Shown here in pieces: positions 37,343 to 46,103 of a stretch of 64,000 nucleotides of DNA. Position numbers and translations under genes: made by a program. How positions within the stretch are numbered: position 1 is the first letter of the stretch; each line of letters begins with the position of its first letter. The notes beneath the pieces were generated by a model. It was not told the DNA's origin, searched no databases, and saw only the letters and a program-made list of their open reading frames with translations. The DNA comes from Schumannella sp. 10F1B-5-1. GTDB lineage: Bacteria; Actinomycetota; Actinomycetes; Actinomycetales; Microbacteriaceae. Location of the stretch: NCBI RefSeq assembly GCF_006517535.1, contig NZ_VHQH01000036.1:252774-316773 (forward strand), given 5' to 3'.

Positions 37343-39061
37343 TCACAGCCAGCTGCGCAGCCAGTAGTGCGAGTAGATGAACTCGCGCGGCATGGGCAGG
37401 CCGATCCACATCGGGAACCAGTAGGCGCTGAGCACGACCGCGAGCACCAGGAACGTGCCGACCGTCGCGAAGCCGACGCGGCGACGACCCGGCGGGTCGT
37501 TCCAGCGGCCCAGCAGATGGGCGAGCGCGACGGCCAGACCGATCACGAGGAAGGGCTCGAAGACGATCGTGTAGAACTGGAACACCGTGCGGTGCAGGTA
37601 GCCCATCCAGGGCAGGTAGCCCGCCGCGATCGCGACGAGCAGCACGCCGACGGCCCCGTCGCGGGTGCGGATGAACCGCCACACCAGGAAGCCCAGCGCG
37701 GCCGTGCAGGCCCACCAGATGAGCGGATTCGCGATCTCGGTGATCGCCGCCGCGCTCGCCCCGCCGTCCGATTCCTGGTAGTACATGCTCGTCGGCCGCA
37801 CCAGGAACAGCCACGTCAGCGGGTTCGCCTGGTAGCTGTGCGGGGTGCTCTCGCCGACGTGGAAGCCGTACATCGACGCCTGGTAGTGGTACCAGTTCTG
37901 GAACGCCGTCGGCACCCACGACAGGGCGCCGGTCCAGCGCTCGCCGCCGCCCGATTCGATCCAGTGCCGGTCGTAGCCGTCGTCGGTGACGAACCAGCCG
38001 GTCCAGCTCGCCAGGTGCACGGCCGCGGCGAGCGGCACGAGCAGAAGGAAGCTCACGGGCGCCTGCTTCAGCGCCGCGCTGGTCGGCCAGAACGCGACGC
38101 CGGCGCGACGGCGGTCGAGCGCATCCATCACGACCGACCAGATCGCCAGGATCGCGAGGAACCAGATGCCGCTCCACTTGACCGCGCTGGCGGCGCCGAA
38201 CGCGACCGCGGCGGCGAGCATCCACGGCCTCCACCACAGCGACGGACCCCAGTCGGTGTGCCGATGCCCGAGCTCGCGGCGGATGACCCAGCCCTCCAGC
38301 CGCCGCCGCGCCCAGCGCCGATCGAGCAGCATCGCCCCCACGCCGAGCAGGCAGAACAGGGCGAGCACGATGTCGAGCAGGGCCACCCGGCTCATCACGA
38401 TCGCGTTGCCGTCGATCGCCAGCAGCCCGCCGCTCAGCACCGTGATGACGCGGGAGTGGAACAGCCCCCGCGCGACCGCCATCGTCAGGGCGACGAGCAG
38501 GATGCCGACGATCGCGACGCTGATGCGCCAGCCGATCGCATCCTGGGCGCCGAAGGCCATGAGCCCGAGCGCGATGACCCACTTTCCGAGCGGCGGATGC
38601 GCGACGAAGCTCGGCACGTCGGTGTAGACGTCGGTGTCGCCGGCGAGGAAGCGGGCGTCGTCGCCGTCGCTCCAGCTGCCCTCGTAGCCGAGGTGCAGCA
38701 GGCTCCAGGCGTCTTTCGCGTAGTAGGTCTCGTCGAACACGAGCGCGTGCGGCTGGCTCAGCGCGACCAGGCGCGTGACGACCGCGACGAGCATGACGAG
38801 GCCGGGGCCGCCCCAGGTCCAGAGCAGGCTCCAGCGCGGCTCGCTCATCTTCGCGCGCCACCAGGCGTCGAAGCGGGTCGCGGGGCCGGGCGGCTGCCTC
38901 ACGGGCAGCGGGGCGATCGGCTCGGCCGGGTAGCCGAGGGCGATGCGGGCGAAGTCGGCGTCGGGATCGGGCGCGGGCGTCGCGGTCGGCGTCTCGGCGG
39001 TCGCGGGGCCGGATGCCGCGGATGCGGCGGGCGCGGGGGTCTCGTCGCGGCCGTCCGTCAC
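37343..39061 (-). CDS. pmt: Dolichyl-phosphate-mannose--protein mannosyltransferase (PMT family)
   Basis: The 572-residue integral membrane glycosyltransferase transfers mannose from polyprenyl-phosphate-mannose to Ser/Thr of exported proteins. The catalytic acidic motif after the first helix is VFDETYYAKDAW. The segment VAHPPLGKW and the WSGIWFLAI and LPMPREF regions are typical. About 10-12 hydrophobic segments follow an Ala/Pro/Thr-rich cytosolic N-terminus. GTG 39061 lies 6 nt after TACTCT and is divergent from rsmI. Ser/Thr-rich exported proteins in this window are possible targets. Confidence 0.92.
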   Translation of the reverse strand: MTDGRDETPAPAASAASGPATAETPTATPAPDPDADFARIALGYPAEPIAPLPVRQPPGPATRFDAWWRAKMSEPRWSLLWTWGGPGLVMLVAVVTRLVALSQPHALVFDETYYAKDAWSLLHLGYEGSWSDGDDARFLAGDTDVYTDVPSFVAHPPLGKWVIALGLMAFGAQDAIGWRISVAIVGILLVALTMAVARGLFHSRVITVLSGGLLAIDGNAIVMSRVALLDIVLALFCLLGVGAMLLDRRWARRRLEGWVIRRELGHRHTDWGPSLWWRPWMLAAAVAFGAASAVKWSGIWFLAILAIWSVVMDALDRRRAGVAFWPTSAALKQAPVSFLLLVPLAAAVHLASWTGWFVTDDGYDRHWIESGGGERWTGALSWVPTAFQNWYHYQASMYGFHVGESTPHSYQANPLTWLFLVRPTSMYYQESDGGASAAAITEIANPLIWWACTAALGFLVWRFIRTRDGAVGVLLVAIAAGYLPWMGYLHRTVFQFYTIVFEPFLVIGLAVALAHLLGRWNDPPGRRRVGFATVGTFLVLAVVLSAYWFPMWIGLPMPREFIYSHYWLRSWL

Positions 39062-39067
39062 CCCGAC

Positions 39068-39073
39068 AGAGTA
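39068..39073 (-). promoter_or_regulatory. -10-like TACTCT before pmt
   Basis: TACTCT on the minus strand is 6 nt from the GTG at 39061, with no ribosome site. Confidence 0.55.
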
Positions 39074-39123
39074 ACGGCGGCGCGCCGTGCCCGAGCGCGG
39101 CCGGGCCTGGGAGGATGGCCCGC

Positions 39124-39933
39124 GTGATCATCCTCGCGGCGACCCCGATCGGCAACCTCGGCGACGCGAGCCGTCGCCTCGTCGAGGCGCTCGAGAACGC
39201 GGAGACGATCGCCGCCGAGGACACCCGCACGGCCGTGCAGCTGATGCGCGCGCTCGGCGTCGAGAACCGCCCGCGCCTCGTGGCGCTGCACGAGCACAAC
39301 GAGGTCGAGCGCTCGGCCGAGCTGATCGAGGCCGCCCGCGAGAGCGATCTGCTGGTGCTCACGGACGCCGGGATGCCGGCCATCAGCGACCCGGGATTCG
39401 CGATCGTGACCGCCGCGATCGCCGCCGACGTCACCGTCACGGCGCTGCCGGGTCCGTCAGCCGTGCTCACGGCGCTCGCGCTGAGCGGACTGCCGACCGA
39501 CCGCTTCGCCTTCGAGGGCTTCCTGCCGCGCAAGGGCCGGGTCGCGGCGCTGCGCCCGCTCGCGGGCGAGCAGCGCACGCTCGTGTTCTTCGAATCGCCG
39601 CACCGGCTCGGCGCGGCGCTCGCCGACCTGGCCGAGGCCCTCGGCGCCGATCGTCCGGCCGCGGTGTGCCGCGAGCTCACGAAGCTGCACGAGGAGGTCG
39701 CCCGCGGCACGCTCGCCGACCTGGCCGAGCGCTTCGCCGAGGGCGCGCGGGGCGAGATCGTCGTCGTCGTCGGGGGAGCGGCGCCCGTCGCGGCCGACCC
39801 CGACACCGCCGTGGATGAGGTGGTCGCCCTGGCCGCCGACGGCATCCGCCTCAAGGACGCGGCCGCGCAGGTCGCCGAGGCGACGGGGCTGTCGCGCCGC
39901 GACCTCTACGAGGCGGCGCTGCGCCGCCGCTGA
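39124..39933 (+). CDS. rsmI: 16S rRNA (cytidine1402-2'-O)-methyltransferase
   Basis: The 269-residue SAM-dependent methyltransferase has the family motifs ATPIGNLGDAS at the N-terminus, AAEDTR, LTDAGMPAISDPG and ALPGPSAVLTALALSGLP. The later GFLPRKGR and ESPHRL also fit RsmI. It modifies the decoding centre of the 30S subunit. GTG 39124 has GAGGAT 7 nt upstream and could use GGGAGG as a distant ribosome site. It is divergent from pmt and upstream of metG, a common actinobacterial neighbourhood. Confidence 0.94.
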   Translation: MIILAATPIGNLGDASRRLVEALENAETIAAEDTRTAVQLMRALGVENRPRLVALHEHNEVERSAELIEAARESDLLVLTDAGMPAISDPGFAIVTAAIAADVTVTALPGPSAVLTALALSGLPTDRFAFEGFLPRKGRVAALRPLAGEQRTLVFFESPHRLGAALADLAEALGADRPAAVCRELTKLHEEVARGTLADLAERFAEGARGEIVVVVGGAAPVAADPDTAVDEVVALAADGIRLKDAAAQVAEATGLSRRDLYEAALRRR

Positions 39934-39999
39934 CCCGCGCCTCCCGGCTGAGCCTGTCTGCGCGCTCGGCCGCGCCGCCGCATCCCGCCCCGCGCAGTG

Positions 40000-40080
40000 A
40001 CCATCTCAAGGAGTTGCTGTAACTCCTGTGACTCACGAGCAACATCCGGCACTCCAGTTTCAGCAACTCCTTGAGATGGT
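40000..40080. repeat. Intergenic inverted repeat with 20-bp arms
   Basis: Arms 40000-40019 and 40061-40080 (CAGCAACTCCTTGAGATGGT) are perfectly complementary around a 41-nt centre. GCAACTC is shared with the arms of the element at 34096. It lies in the geneless interval 39934-40266, immediately before a second palindrome. Confidence 0.8.
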
Positions 40081-40105
40081 TCGCGCTGAGAGCCGCGGCG
40101 AGTCC

Positions 40106-40178
40106 GCGGGAGGGGTTTTCGGCGACACGCCGCATCGACGGCACGAGCCCGCGGCGTGTCGCCGAAAACCCCTCCCGC
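40106..40178. repeat. Long intergenic palindrome, family A copy 2
   Basis: Arms of 28 bp (40106-40133 and 40151-40178) are perfectly complementary around 17 nt. The arm begins GCGGGAGGGGTTTTCG, close to GCGGGAAGGGGCTTTCG of the palindrome at 30932. It sits about 75 bp before the metG promoter hexamer. Nothing else is visible in 39934-40266 apart from the preceding inverted repeat. Confidence 0.85.
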
Positions 40179-40253
40179 AGAGACTCCGGATGCGCATCCA
40201 CCGGCCGGAGGGCAGCACCGGCGACAGCGCCGTAACGCCCGCCGACCCGCAAC

Positions 40254-40259
40254 TAGACT
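40254..40259 (+). promoter_or_regulatory. -10-like TAGACT before metG
   Basis: TAGACT is 7 nt from ATG 40267, with no Shine-Dalgarno between. Confidence 0.6.
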
Positions 40260-40266
40260 GGCCCGC

Positions 40267-41856
40267 ATGCCCGCTCGCGACCCGTTCTACATCGCGACGC
40301 CGATCTTCTACGTCAACGACGTGCCGCACATCGGCCACGCGTACACGGAGGTCAGCGCCGACGCCCTCGCCCGATGGCACCGTCAGGGCGGCGACGACAC
40401 CTGGCTGCTGACCGGCACCGACGAGCACGGCGAGAAGATCCTGCGCACGGCCCGCGCGAACGGCGTCACGCCGAAGGAGTGGACCGACCGGCTCGTCGAG
40501 TCGGCGTGGACGCCGCTGCTCGAGACGGTCGACATCGCGAACGACGACTTCATCCGCACCACGGACGAGCGTCACGAGACCGCGGTGAGCCGCTTCATCC
40601 AGAAGCTCTACGACGACGGTCACATCTACGCGGGCGAGTACGAGGGCTACTACTGCGTCGGCTGCGAGGAGTACAAGCAGAAGGACGAGCTGGTCGAGCC
40701 GACCGAGGGCGAGTTCGCGGGCCAGCTGGTCTGCGCGATCCACTCGCGGCCGGTCGAGATCCTCAAGGAGAAGAACTACTTCTTCCGCATGAGCGCCTTC
40801 CAGGACCGCCTGCTCGACCTCTACAGCCGCCCCGACTTCATCCAGCCCGAGAGCGTGCGCAACGAGATCGTGTCGTTCGTGCGTCAGGGTCTGAGCGACC
40901 TCAGCATCTCGCGGTCGAGCTTCGACTGGGGCATCCGCGTGCCCTGGGACGAGTCGCACGTCATCTACGTCTGGGTGGATGCGCTGCTCAACTACATCTC
41001 CGCGATCGGCTACGGCACCGACGACGAGAACTTCGCGCGCCGCTGGCCGGCCGTGCAGCTCGTCGGCAAGGACATCGCCCGCTTCCACGCCGTGATCTGG
41101 CCGGCCATGCTCATGGCCGCCGACCTGCCGGTGCCGAAGCGCGTCTTCGGCCACGGCTGGCTGCTCGTGGGCGGCGAGAAGATGTCGAAGTCGAAGCTGA
41201 CCGGCATCGCCCCGCACCAGATCACCGACACCTTCGGGTCGGACGCGTTCCGCTACTACTTCCTGCGCGCGATCACCTTCGGGCAGGACGGCTCGTTCAG
41301 CTGGGAGGACCTGTCGGCGCGCTATCAGGCGGAGCTCGCGAACGGCTTCGGCAACCTGGCGTCGCGGGTGACGGCGATGATCACCCGCTACCGCGAGGGC
41401 CGCATCCCGGATGTGAGCACGGTCGAGCTGGCCGAGGCCGACGGCGCGATCCTCGCCACGATCGAGCGCGTGAACGCGGCCGCCGATCAGGCGATCGAGC
41501 GTCTCGCGCTGGGCGACGCGCTTGCCGCCATCTGGGAGCTCGTCGACGAGCTCAACGGCTACATCACCGAGCAGGAGCCCTGGGCCCTGTCGAAGGACGA
41601 GGCGAACGCCGAGCGACTGGATGCGGTGCTCGCGACCGCGGCGCGCGGCGTCGGCGCGCTGGCCGTGCTGCTGTCGCCCTTCACCCCGAAGGCGAGCGCG
41701 AAGCTGTGGGCGGCGCTCGGCGGCGAGGGCACGGTGCAGGAGTCGGACATCCGGGATGCGCTGAACTGGCGCGGCAGCGGGCAGGTCACGCCGCTCGAGT
41801 CGCCGCTGTTCCCGCGCATCGAGGTCGAGGCGGCGTCGGCGCCCGGAGCCGCGTGA
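40267..41856 (+). CDS. metG: Methionyl-tRNA synthetase
   Basis: The 529-residue class I synthetase charges tRNA(Met). It shows HIGH (residues 21-24), KMSKS (305-309) and the zinc knuckle region with CVGCEEY and a single later CAIH. The anticodon-binding helical domain follows, but the C-terminal dimerisation domain of longer MetRS forms is absent, which is normal for many actinobacteria. It is the first gene of a tight metG-tatD-rsmA cluster. Confidence 0.97.
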   Translation: MPARDPFYIATPIFYVNDVPHIGHAYTEVSADALARWHRQGGDDTWLLTGTDEHGEKILRTARANGVTPKEWTDRLVESAWTPLLETVDIANDDFIRTTDERHETAVSRFIQKLYDDGHIYAGEYEGYYCVGCEEYKQKDELVEPTEGEFAGQLVCAIHSRPVEILKEKNYFFRMSAFQDRLLDLYSRPDFIQPESVRNEIVSFVRQGLSDLSISRSSFDWGIRVPWDESHVIYVWVDALLNYISAIGYGTDDENFARRWPAVQLVGKDIARFHAVIWPAMLMAADLPVPKRVFGHGWLLVGGEKMSKSKLTGIAPHQITDTFGSDAFRYYFLRAITFGQDGSFSWEDLSARYQAELANGFGNLASRVTAMITRYREGRIPDVSTVELAEADGAILATIERVNAAADQAIERLALGDALAAIWELVDELNGYITEQEPWALSKDEANAERLDAVLATAARGVGALAVLLSPFTPKASAKLWAALGGEGTVQESDIRDALNWRGSGQVTPLESPLFPRIEVEAASAPGAA

Positions 41857-41870
41857 GCGGAGCCGAGCGC

Positions 41871-42812
41871 ATGACCGACTATCCGCCGCTGCCCGAGGCG
41901 CTCGTGGTGCCGGTGTACGACAACCACACGCATCTCGAGCCGTTCTTCGACCCCGATCACGACGCATCGGGCGACGCCGACGGAGATGCCGCGGGCTCCG
42001 GCGCGCTCGACTACCGCGAGCAGCTCGACCGCGCCTCGAGCGTGGGCGTGCGCGGCGTCGTGCAGGTCGGCACCGACCTGGCGAGCTCGCGCTGGAGCGC
42101 CGACGTCGCCGCGCGCGAGCCGCGCGTGCTGGCCGCCGTGGCGCTGCACCCGAACGACGCCGCCGAGCTGGCCGAGCGCGGCGAGCTCGACGAGCACCTG
42201 GCCGGCATCGCCGAGCTCGCGGGGCGCCCGCGGGTGCGCGCGATCGGCGAGACCGGGCTCGACTTCTTCCGCACGCCGTCGGCCGTCGGGCAGGAGGCGC
42301 AGCGCCGCAGCTTCGAGGCGCACATCGAGCTCGCGAAGCAGCACGACCTGGCGCTGCAGATCCACGACCGGGATGCGCACGCCGAGATCGTCGAGGTGCT
42401 CGACCGCGTCGGCGCTCCCGAGCGCACCGTGTTCCACTGCTTCAGCGGTGACGCGGACTTCGCGAAGCTCGTGACCGACCGCGGCTGGTACCTCTCCTTC
42501 GCCGGAACCGTCACGTTCAAGAACGCGCAGAACCTGCGCGACGCGCTCGAGGTCATCCCGCGCAGCCGAATCCTGATCGAGACGGATGCGCCCTATCTGA
42601 CGCCGATGCCGTTCCGCGGCCGCACGAACAGCAGCTACCTGATCCCGCACACGCTGCGCGCCATGGCCGACACGCTCGGCACCGACGCCTCGATGCTGGC
42701 CGCGCAGATCTCGTCGAACACCGAGCTGGTCTACGGGCACTGGGACGACGAGCCGGTCGTCACGCCGCCGGGGCCCTTCGACGCGCATCCCGAGGGCACG
42801 GCGGGTCCGTGA
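41871..42812 (+). CDS. tatD: TatD-family metal-dependent deoxyribonuclease
   Basis: The 313-residue hydrolase has the metal motif DNHTHLEPF, the central Glu in [10 protein letters not shown], His residues in LQIHDRDAH and VFHCFSG, and the late Asp in ETDAPYL. It belongs to the YcfH/TatD group. A 15-residue acidic insert follows HTHLEP. ATG 41871 is used; an upstream GTG at 41853 overlaps the metG stop as GTGA and is a real alternative. Its own stop overlaps the rsmA start (GTGA). Confidence 0.93.
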   Translation: MTDYPPLPEALVVPVYDNHTHLEPFFDPDHDASGDADGDAAGSGALDYREQLDRASSVGVRGVVQVGTDLASSRWSADVAAREPRVLAAVALHPNDAAELAERGELDEHLAGIAELAGRPRVRAIGETGLDFFRTPSAVGQEAQRRSFEAHIELAKQHDLALQIHDRDAHAEIVEVLDRVGAPERTVFHCFSGDADFAKLVTDRGWYLSFAGTVTFKNAQNLRDALEVIPRSRILIETDAPYLTPMPFRGRTNSSYLIPHTLRAMADTLGTDASMLAAQISSNTELVYGHWDDEPVVTPPGPFDAHPEGTAGP

Positions 42813-43648
42813 GCGCCGACGTGCAGCTGCTCGGCCCGGCCGAGATCCGCGACCTCGCCGACCTGCTCGACATCCAGCCGACCAAGAAGCTCGGCCAGAA
42901 CTTCGTTCACGACGCGAACACTGTGCGGCGCATCGTGCGCGCCGCCGGGGTCGAGGCGGGAGAGCAGGTGCTCGAGGTCGGGCCCGGGCTCGGCTCGCTC
43001 ACGCTCGGCCTGCTCGAGGCGGGCGCGCACCTGACGGCTGTCGAGATCGACAAGCGGCTCGCGGCGCAGCTGCCGCTCACGGTCGCGCAGCTGGCGCCCG
43101 ATGCCGACCTCACGGTCGTGACGGCGGATGCGCTGCGCATCGCCGAGCTGCCGAGCCAGCCCGTCCGCCTGGTCGCGAACCTGCCCTACAACGTGTCGGT
43201 GCCCGTGCTGCTGCACCTGCTGCCGACCTTCCCGAGCCTGCGCGGCGGACTCGTCATGGTGCAGTCGGAGGTGGGCGAGCGCCTGGCCGCGAAGCCCGGC
43301 TCGAAGGTCTACGGCTCGCCGTCGGTCAAGGCCGCCTGGTACGGCCGCTGGTTCACGGCCGGGCAGGTGAGCCGGCAGGTCTTCTGGCCGGTGCCGAACG
43401 TCGACTCGATCCTGGTCGGCTTCGAGCTCGGCGACGCGCCCGGCGACGACGCCGAGCGGCGCGGGGTGTTCGAGCTCGTGGATGCGGCCTTCGGCCAGCG
43501 CCGCAAGATGCTGCGGCAGTCGCTCGCCGACCTGCTCGGCGGCTCCGCCGGCGCGACCGCGGTGCTCGAGGCCGGCGGCGTCGACCCGACCGCGCGCGGC
43601 GAGGCGCTGACGATCGACGACTTCGTGCGGGTGCAGCGCGCGCGCTGA
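42809..43648 (+). CDS. rsmA: 16S rRNA (adenine1518/1519-N6)-dimethyltransferase
   Basis: The 279-residue KsgA-type enzyme has LGQNFVHD near the N-terminus, SAM motif [18 protein letters not shown], acidic EIDKRL and the catalytic [11 protein letters not shown]. The C-terminal [12 protein letters not shown] is characteristic. It dimethylates two adenines near the 3' end of 16S rRNA. Translation is coupled to tatD through a GTGA overlap. The next gene begins 87 bp later with its own -10-like hexamer. Confidence 0.96.
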   Translation: MSADVQLLGPAEIRDLADLLDIQPTKKLGQNFVHDANTVRRIVRAAGVEAGEQVLEVGPGLGSLTLGLLEAGAHLTAVEIDKRLAAQLPLTVAQLAPDADLTVVTADALRIAELPSQPVRLVANLPYNVSVPVLLHLLPTFPSLRGGLVMVQSEVGERLAAKPGSKVYGSPSVKAAWYGRWFTAGQVSRQVFWPVPNVDSILVGFELGDAPGDDAERRGVFELVDAAFGQRRKMLRQSLADLLGGSAGATAVLEAGGVDPTARGEALTIDDFVRVQRAR

Positions 43649-43722
43649 CGCTCCGCCGCGGTGCCGGGCGCGGCGTTCGGAAGCCGGCGCGGCCTCGGCG
43701 CGGCGCACTCCTCCGCGGCGGT

Positions 43723-43728
43723 TACGAT
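43723..43728 (+). promoter_or_regulatory. -10-like TACGAT before the cold-shock/DUF1294 gene
   Basis: TACGAT is 7 nt from ATG 43736; no Shine-Dalgarno is evident. Confidence 0.55.
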
Positions 43729-43735
43729 CGACGGG

Positions 43736-44395
43736 ATGGCACCGCGCACCCGAGTCGAAGGTCGGCTCTCGACCTGGGATGACGCCCGCGGCTTCGGGTT
43801 CATCAGTCGCGCATCCGGTCGCGACATCTTCGTGCACATCTCGGCGTTCCCCGCCGAGGAGCAGCGCCCCGCGATCGGCGACGCCCTGACCTTCGTGGTC
43901 GAGCCGACCCCCGACGGCCGCAGCCGGGCCGCATTCGTGCACTTCGCCGGCGGCCCGCGACCGCTGGCCGCGCACCACGGCGTCGCCGAACACACCGGAC
44001 CCCGCGAGCGCCTGCGGCTGGGCATCGACTTCGCCGGCGTGATGGCGATCCTCACGGTCGTCGCCTTCGTCGTGCTGGTGTTCGTCGTCAGCGTCGTCTT
44101 CGGGCTGCCGCCGTGGGTGCCCTCGCTCTACCTCGCCGCGAGCGCGGGCTGCTTCATCATCTACGCGGTCGACAAGGCCAGCGCCGTGCGCGGGCGGTGG
44201 CGCGTGCGCGAGTCGACGCTCATCCTGCTCGGCCTGGTCGGCGGCTGGCCGGGGGCGGTCATCGCGCAGCAGCTGTTCCGGCACAAGACGCGCAAGGCGT
44301 CGTTCCGCACGATGTTCTGGGTCAGCGTGGTGATCAACGTGGTGGTGTTCGCGATCCTCACGGCGAGCCCGCTGTCGCATCTGCTGAGCACCTGA
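43736..44395 (+). CDS. Cold-shock domain fused to DUF1294 membrane domain
   Basis: The 219-residue protein joins an N-terminal cold-shock domain with both RNA-binding motifs (RGFGFI, DIFVHI; residues 1-70) to a membrane region. That region has a first helix (ILTVVAFVVLVFVVSVVF), then YLAASAGCFIIYAVDKASA, ESTLILLGLVGGWPGAVIAQ and a last helix. The fusion of CSD and DUF1294 is known in proteobacteria and actinobacteria. It would place an RNA- or ssDNA-binding module at the inner face of the membrane. Its role is unknown. Confidence 0.88.
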   Translation: MAPRTRVEGRLSTWDDARGFGFISRASGRDIFVHISAFPAEEQRPAIGDALTFVVEPTPDGRSRAAFVHFAGGPRPLAAHHGVAEHTGPRERLRLGIDFAGVMAILTVVAFVVLVFVVSVVFGLPPWVPSLYLAASAGCFIIYAVDKASAVRGRWRVRESTLILLGLVGGWPGAVIAQQLFRHKTRKASFRTMFWVSVVINVVVFAILTASPLSHLLST

Positions 44396-44441
44396 GCGTC
44401 GGGGGAAGCGCGGGGCGCAGCCGCGGGGCGAGAATGACCGC

Positions 44442-45038
44442 ATGAGCTCCGAGCCGTACCCGATCGACGCCGCCCCGATCAACGCCGTCGCGTCGATGAC
44501 GAGCGACGACTCCGTGCGCGCGGCGACCGGTCGCACGCCCGAGGAGTGGTTCGCGCTGCTGGACGCCGGCCAGGCGACGACCTGGGGTCACACCCGCATC
44601 GCGCGCCGGCTCGTCGACGAGCACGGCGTCGACGGCTGGTGGGCGCAGAACCTGACGGTGCGCTACGAGCAGGCGCGCGGCCTGCGCCGACCCGGGCAGA
44701 AGGCCGACGGCACCTTCGCCGCCTCGGCCGGCCGCACCGTCGCCGACGGGCGCGCCGGACTCGAGGCCGTGATCGCGGCGGCGACGAGCGAGCTGGGATG
44801 CGCGCCCGCGTCGCAGCGCGAGCACCCCGTGCGCCCGAACGCGCGCTGGGCGCTGCCGGGCGGCGAGCGGGTGCTCGCGGCGATCGAGCCGCTCGGCGGG
44901 GCGGCCGGTGGCGCGGCCGGCGCGCCGGTGCCCAGCAAGGCCCGGCTCGCGGTGACCTTCGAGAAGCTCGCCGACGAGGATGCGGCGGCCGCCGCGAAGG
45001 CGCGCGCCGTCGCGATCCTGGATGCGGCGCTCGGCTGA
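44442..45038 (+). CDS. DUF4287-domain protein
   Basis: The 198-residue protein contains the DUF4287-like segment RTPEEWFALLDAGQATTWGH and HGVDGWWAQNLTVRYEQARG. A C-terminal half follows with SKARLAVTFEKLADEDAAAA, resembling an SRPBCC-type end. It is soluble and of unknown function. ATG 44442 lies 6 nt after GAGAAT (44430-44435). Confidence 0.8.
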   Translation: MSSEPYPIDAAPINAVASMTSDDSVRAATGRTPEEWFALLDAGQATTWGHTRIARRLVDEHGVDGWWAQNLTVRYEQARGLRRPGQKADGTFAASAGRTVADGRAGLEAVIAAATSELGCAPASQREHPVRPNARWALPGGERVLAAIEPLGGAAGGAAGAPVPSKARLAVTFEKLADEDAAAAAKARAVAILDAALG

Positions 45039-45139
45039 CCGGCGCTCCGATCGCGCTCGAGTCGGCGCGGGCGGCGCGGGGTCGCGCATCCACGGTGACG
45101 CCCCTGGACCGACTGGTCTGCGGCGCTCCCGAGCTTAAG

Positions 45140-45145
45140 TAGTGT
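45140..45145 (+). promoter_or_regulatory. -10-like TAGTGT before ispE
   Basis: TAGTGT is 6 nt from ATG 45152, with no Shine-Dalgarno between. Confidence 0.55.
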
Positions 45146-45151
45146 TGGTGC

Positions 45152-46084
45152 ATGAGCCCGTCCGCGCCGCCGTCCGTGCGGGTTCGAGCGCCGGGCAAGG
45201 TCAACGTCTTCCTGCGGGTCGGGGCCATTCAAGACGACGGCTATCACGACGTCGCGATCGCCTATCAGGCGCTCTCCCTCTATGAGGAGGTGCGGGTGCG
45301 GCACGCCGACGACGTCAGCGTGAGCGTCACCGGCACGGTGCAGCTCGGCCGCGTGCCGACCGACGACACGAACATCGCCGTGCGCGCCGCGAAGCTGCTG
45401 GCCGAGCACGCCGGTTACACGGGCGGCGCGGCGATCGACATCGAGAAGCACGTGCCCGTGACCGGCGGCATGGGCGGCGGCTCGGCCGACGCGGCCGCCA
45501 CGCTCGTCGCCTGCGATGCACTCTGGGGCACCGAGCTCTCGCGCGACGCCCTGTTCACGCTGGCGCGGCAGCTCGGCGCCGACGTGCCCTTCGCCCTCAC
45601 CGGCGGCACCGCGATCGGCACCGGCCGGGGCGACGAGCTCTCGCCCGCGCTCGCGAAGGGCAGCTACGAGTGGGTGCTGGCGCTCGCCGACTTCGGCCTG
45701 TCGACGCCCGAGGTGTACCGCGAGCTGGATGCGCACCGCGAGGCCCACGCGGGCGAGATCCGTGCCGCCGATCCGCGCCCGACGGTCGACTCCGACGTGC
45801 TGCAGGCGCTGCGGGCGGGGGATCCGCACATGCTCGCCGAGGTGCTGCACAACGACCTGCAGGCGGCCGCCCTGCACCTGGAGCCGTCGCTCGGGCGCGT
45901 GCTCGAGCTCGGCGAGAGCAGCGGAGCGCTCGCCGGCATCGTCTCGGGATCGGGGCCCACGGTGGCGTTCCTCGCCGCCGATCGCGACTCGGCGCTCGAG
46001 CTGCAGGTGGCACTGAGCGCCGCCCGGCTCAACGTCGTGCGGGCCTCTGGCCCCGTGCACGGCGCCCGCATCATCGGCGAGTAG
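45152..46084 (+). CDS. ispE: 4-diphosphocytidyl-2-C-methyl-D-erythritol kinase
   Basis: The 310-residue GHMP kinase phosphorylates CDP-methylerythritol in the MEP isoprenoid pathway. It has the start [12 protein letters not shown], the ATP loop [16 protein letters not shown] (residues 101-116) and the late Gly-rich [12 protein letters not shown]. The position downstream of rsmA agrees with other actinobacteria, although two unrelated genes are inserted here. The reductase gene at 46104 follows by 19 bp. Confidence 0.96.
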   Translation: MSPSAPPSVRVRAPGKVNVFLRVGAIQDDGYHDVAIAYQALSLYEEVRVRHADDVSVSVTGTVQLGRVPTDDTNIAVRAAKLLAEHAGYTGGAAIDIEKHVPVTGGMGGGSADAAATLVACDALWGTELSRDALFTLARQLGADVPFALTGGTAIGTGRGDELSPALAKGSYEWVLALADFGLSTPEVYRELDAHREAHAGEIRAADPRPTVDSDVLQALRAGDPHMLAEVLHNDLQAAALHLEPSLGRVLELGESSGALAGIVSGSGPTVAFLAADRDSALELQVALSAARLNVVRASGPVHGARIIGE

Positions 46085-46103
46085 CCGCGGGACGGGGACG
46101 GGC

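Noticed and set aside
37367..39127. 586-residue plus-strand ORF opposite pmt
   Set aside because: It is His/Arg/Asp-rich without domains; the PMT frame is unmistakable.
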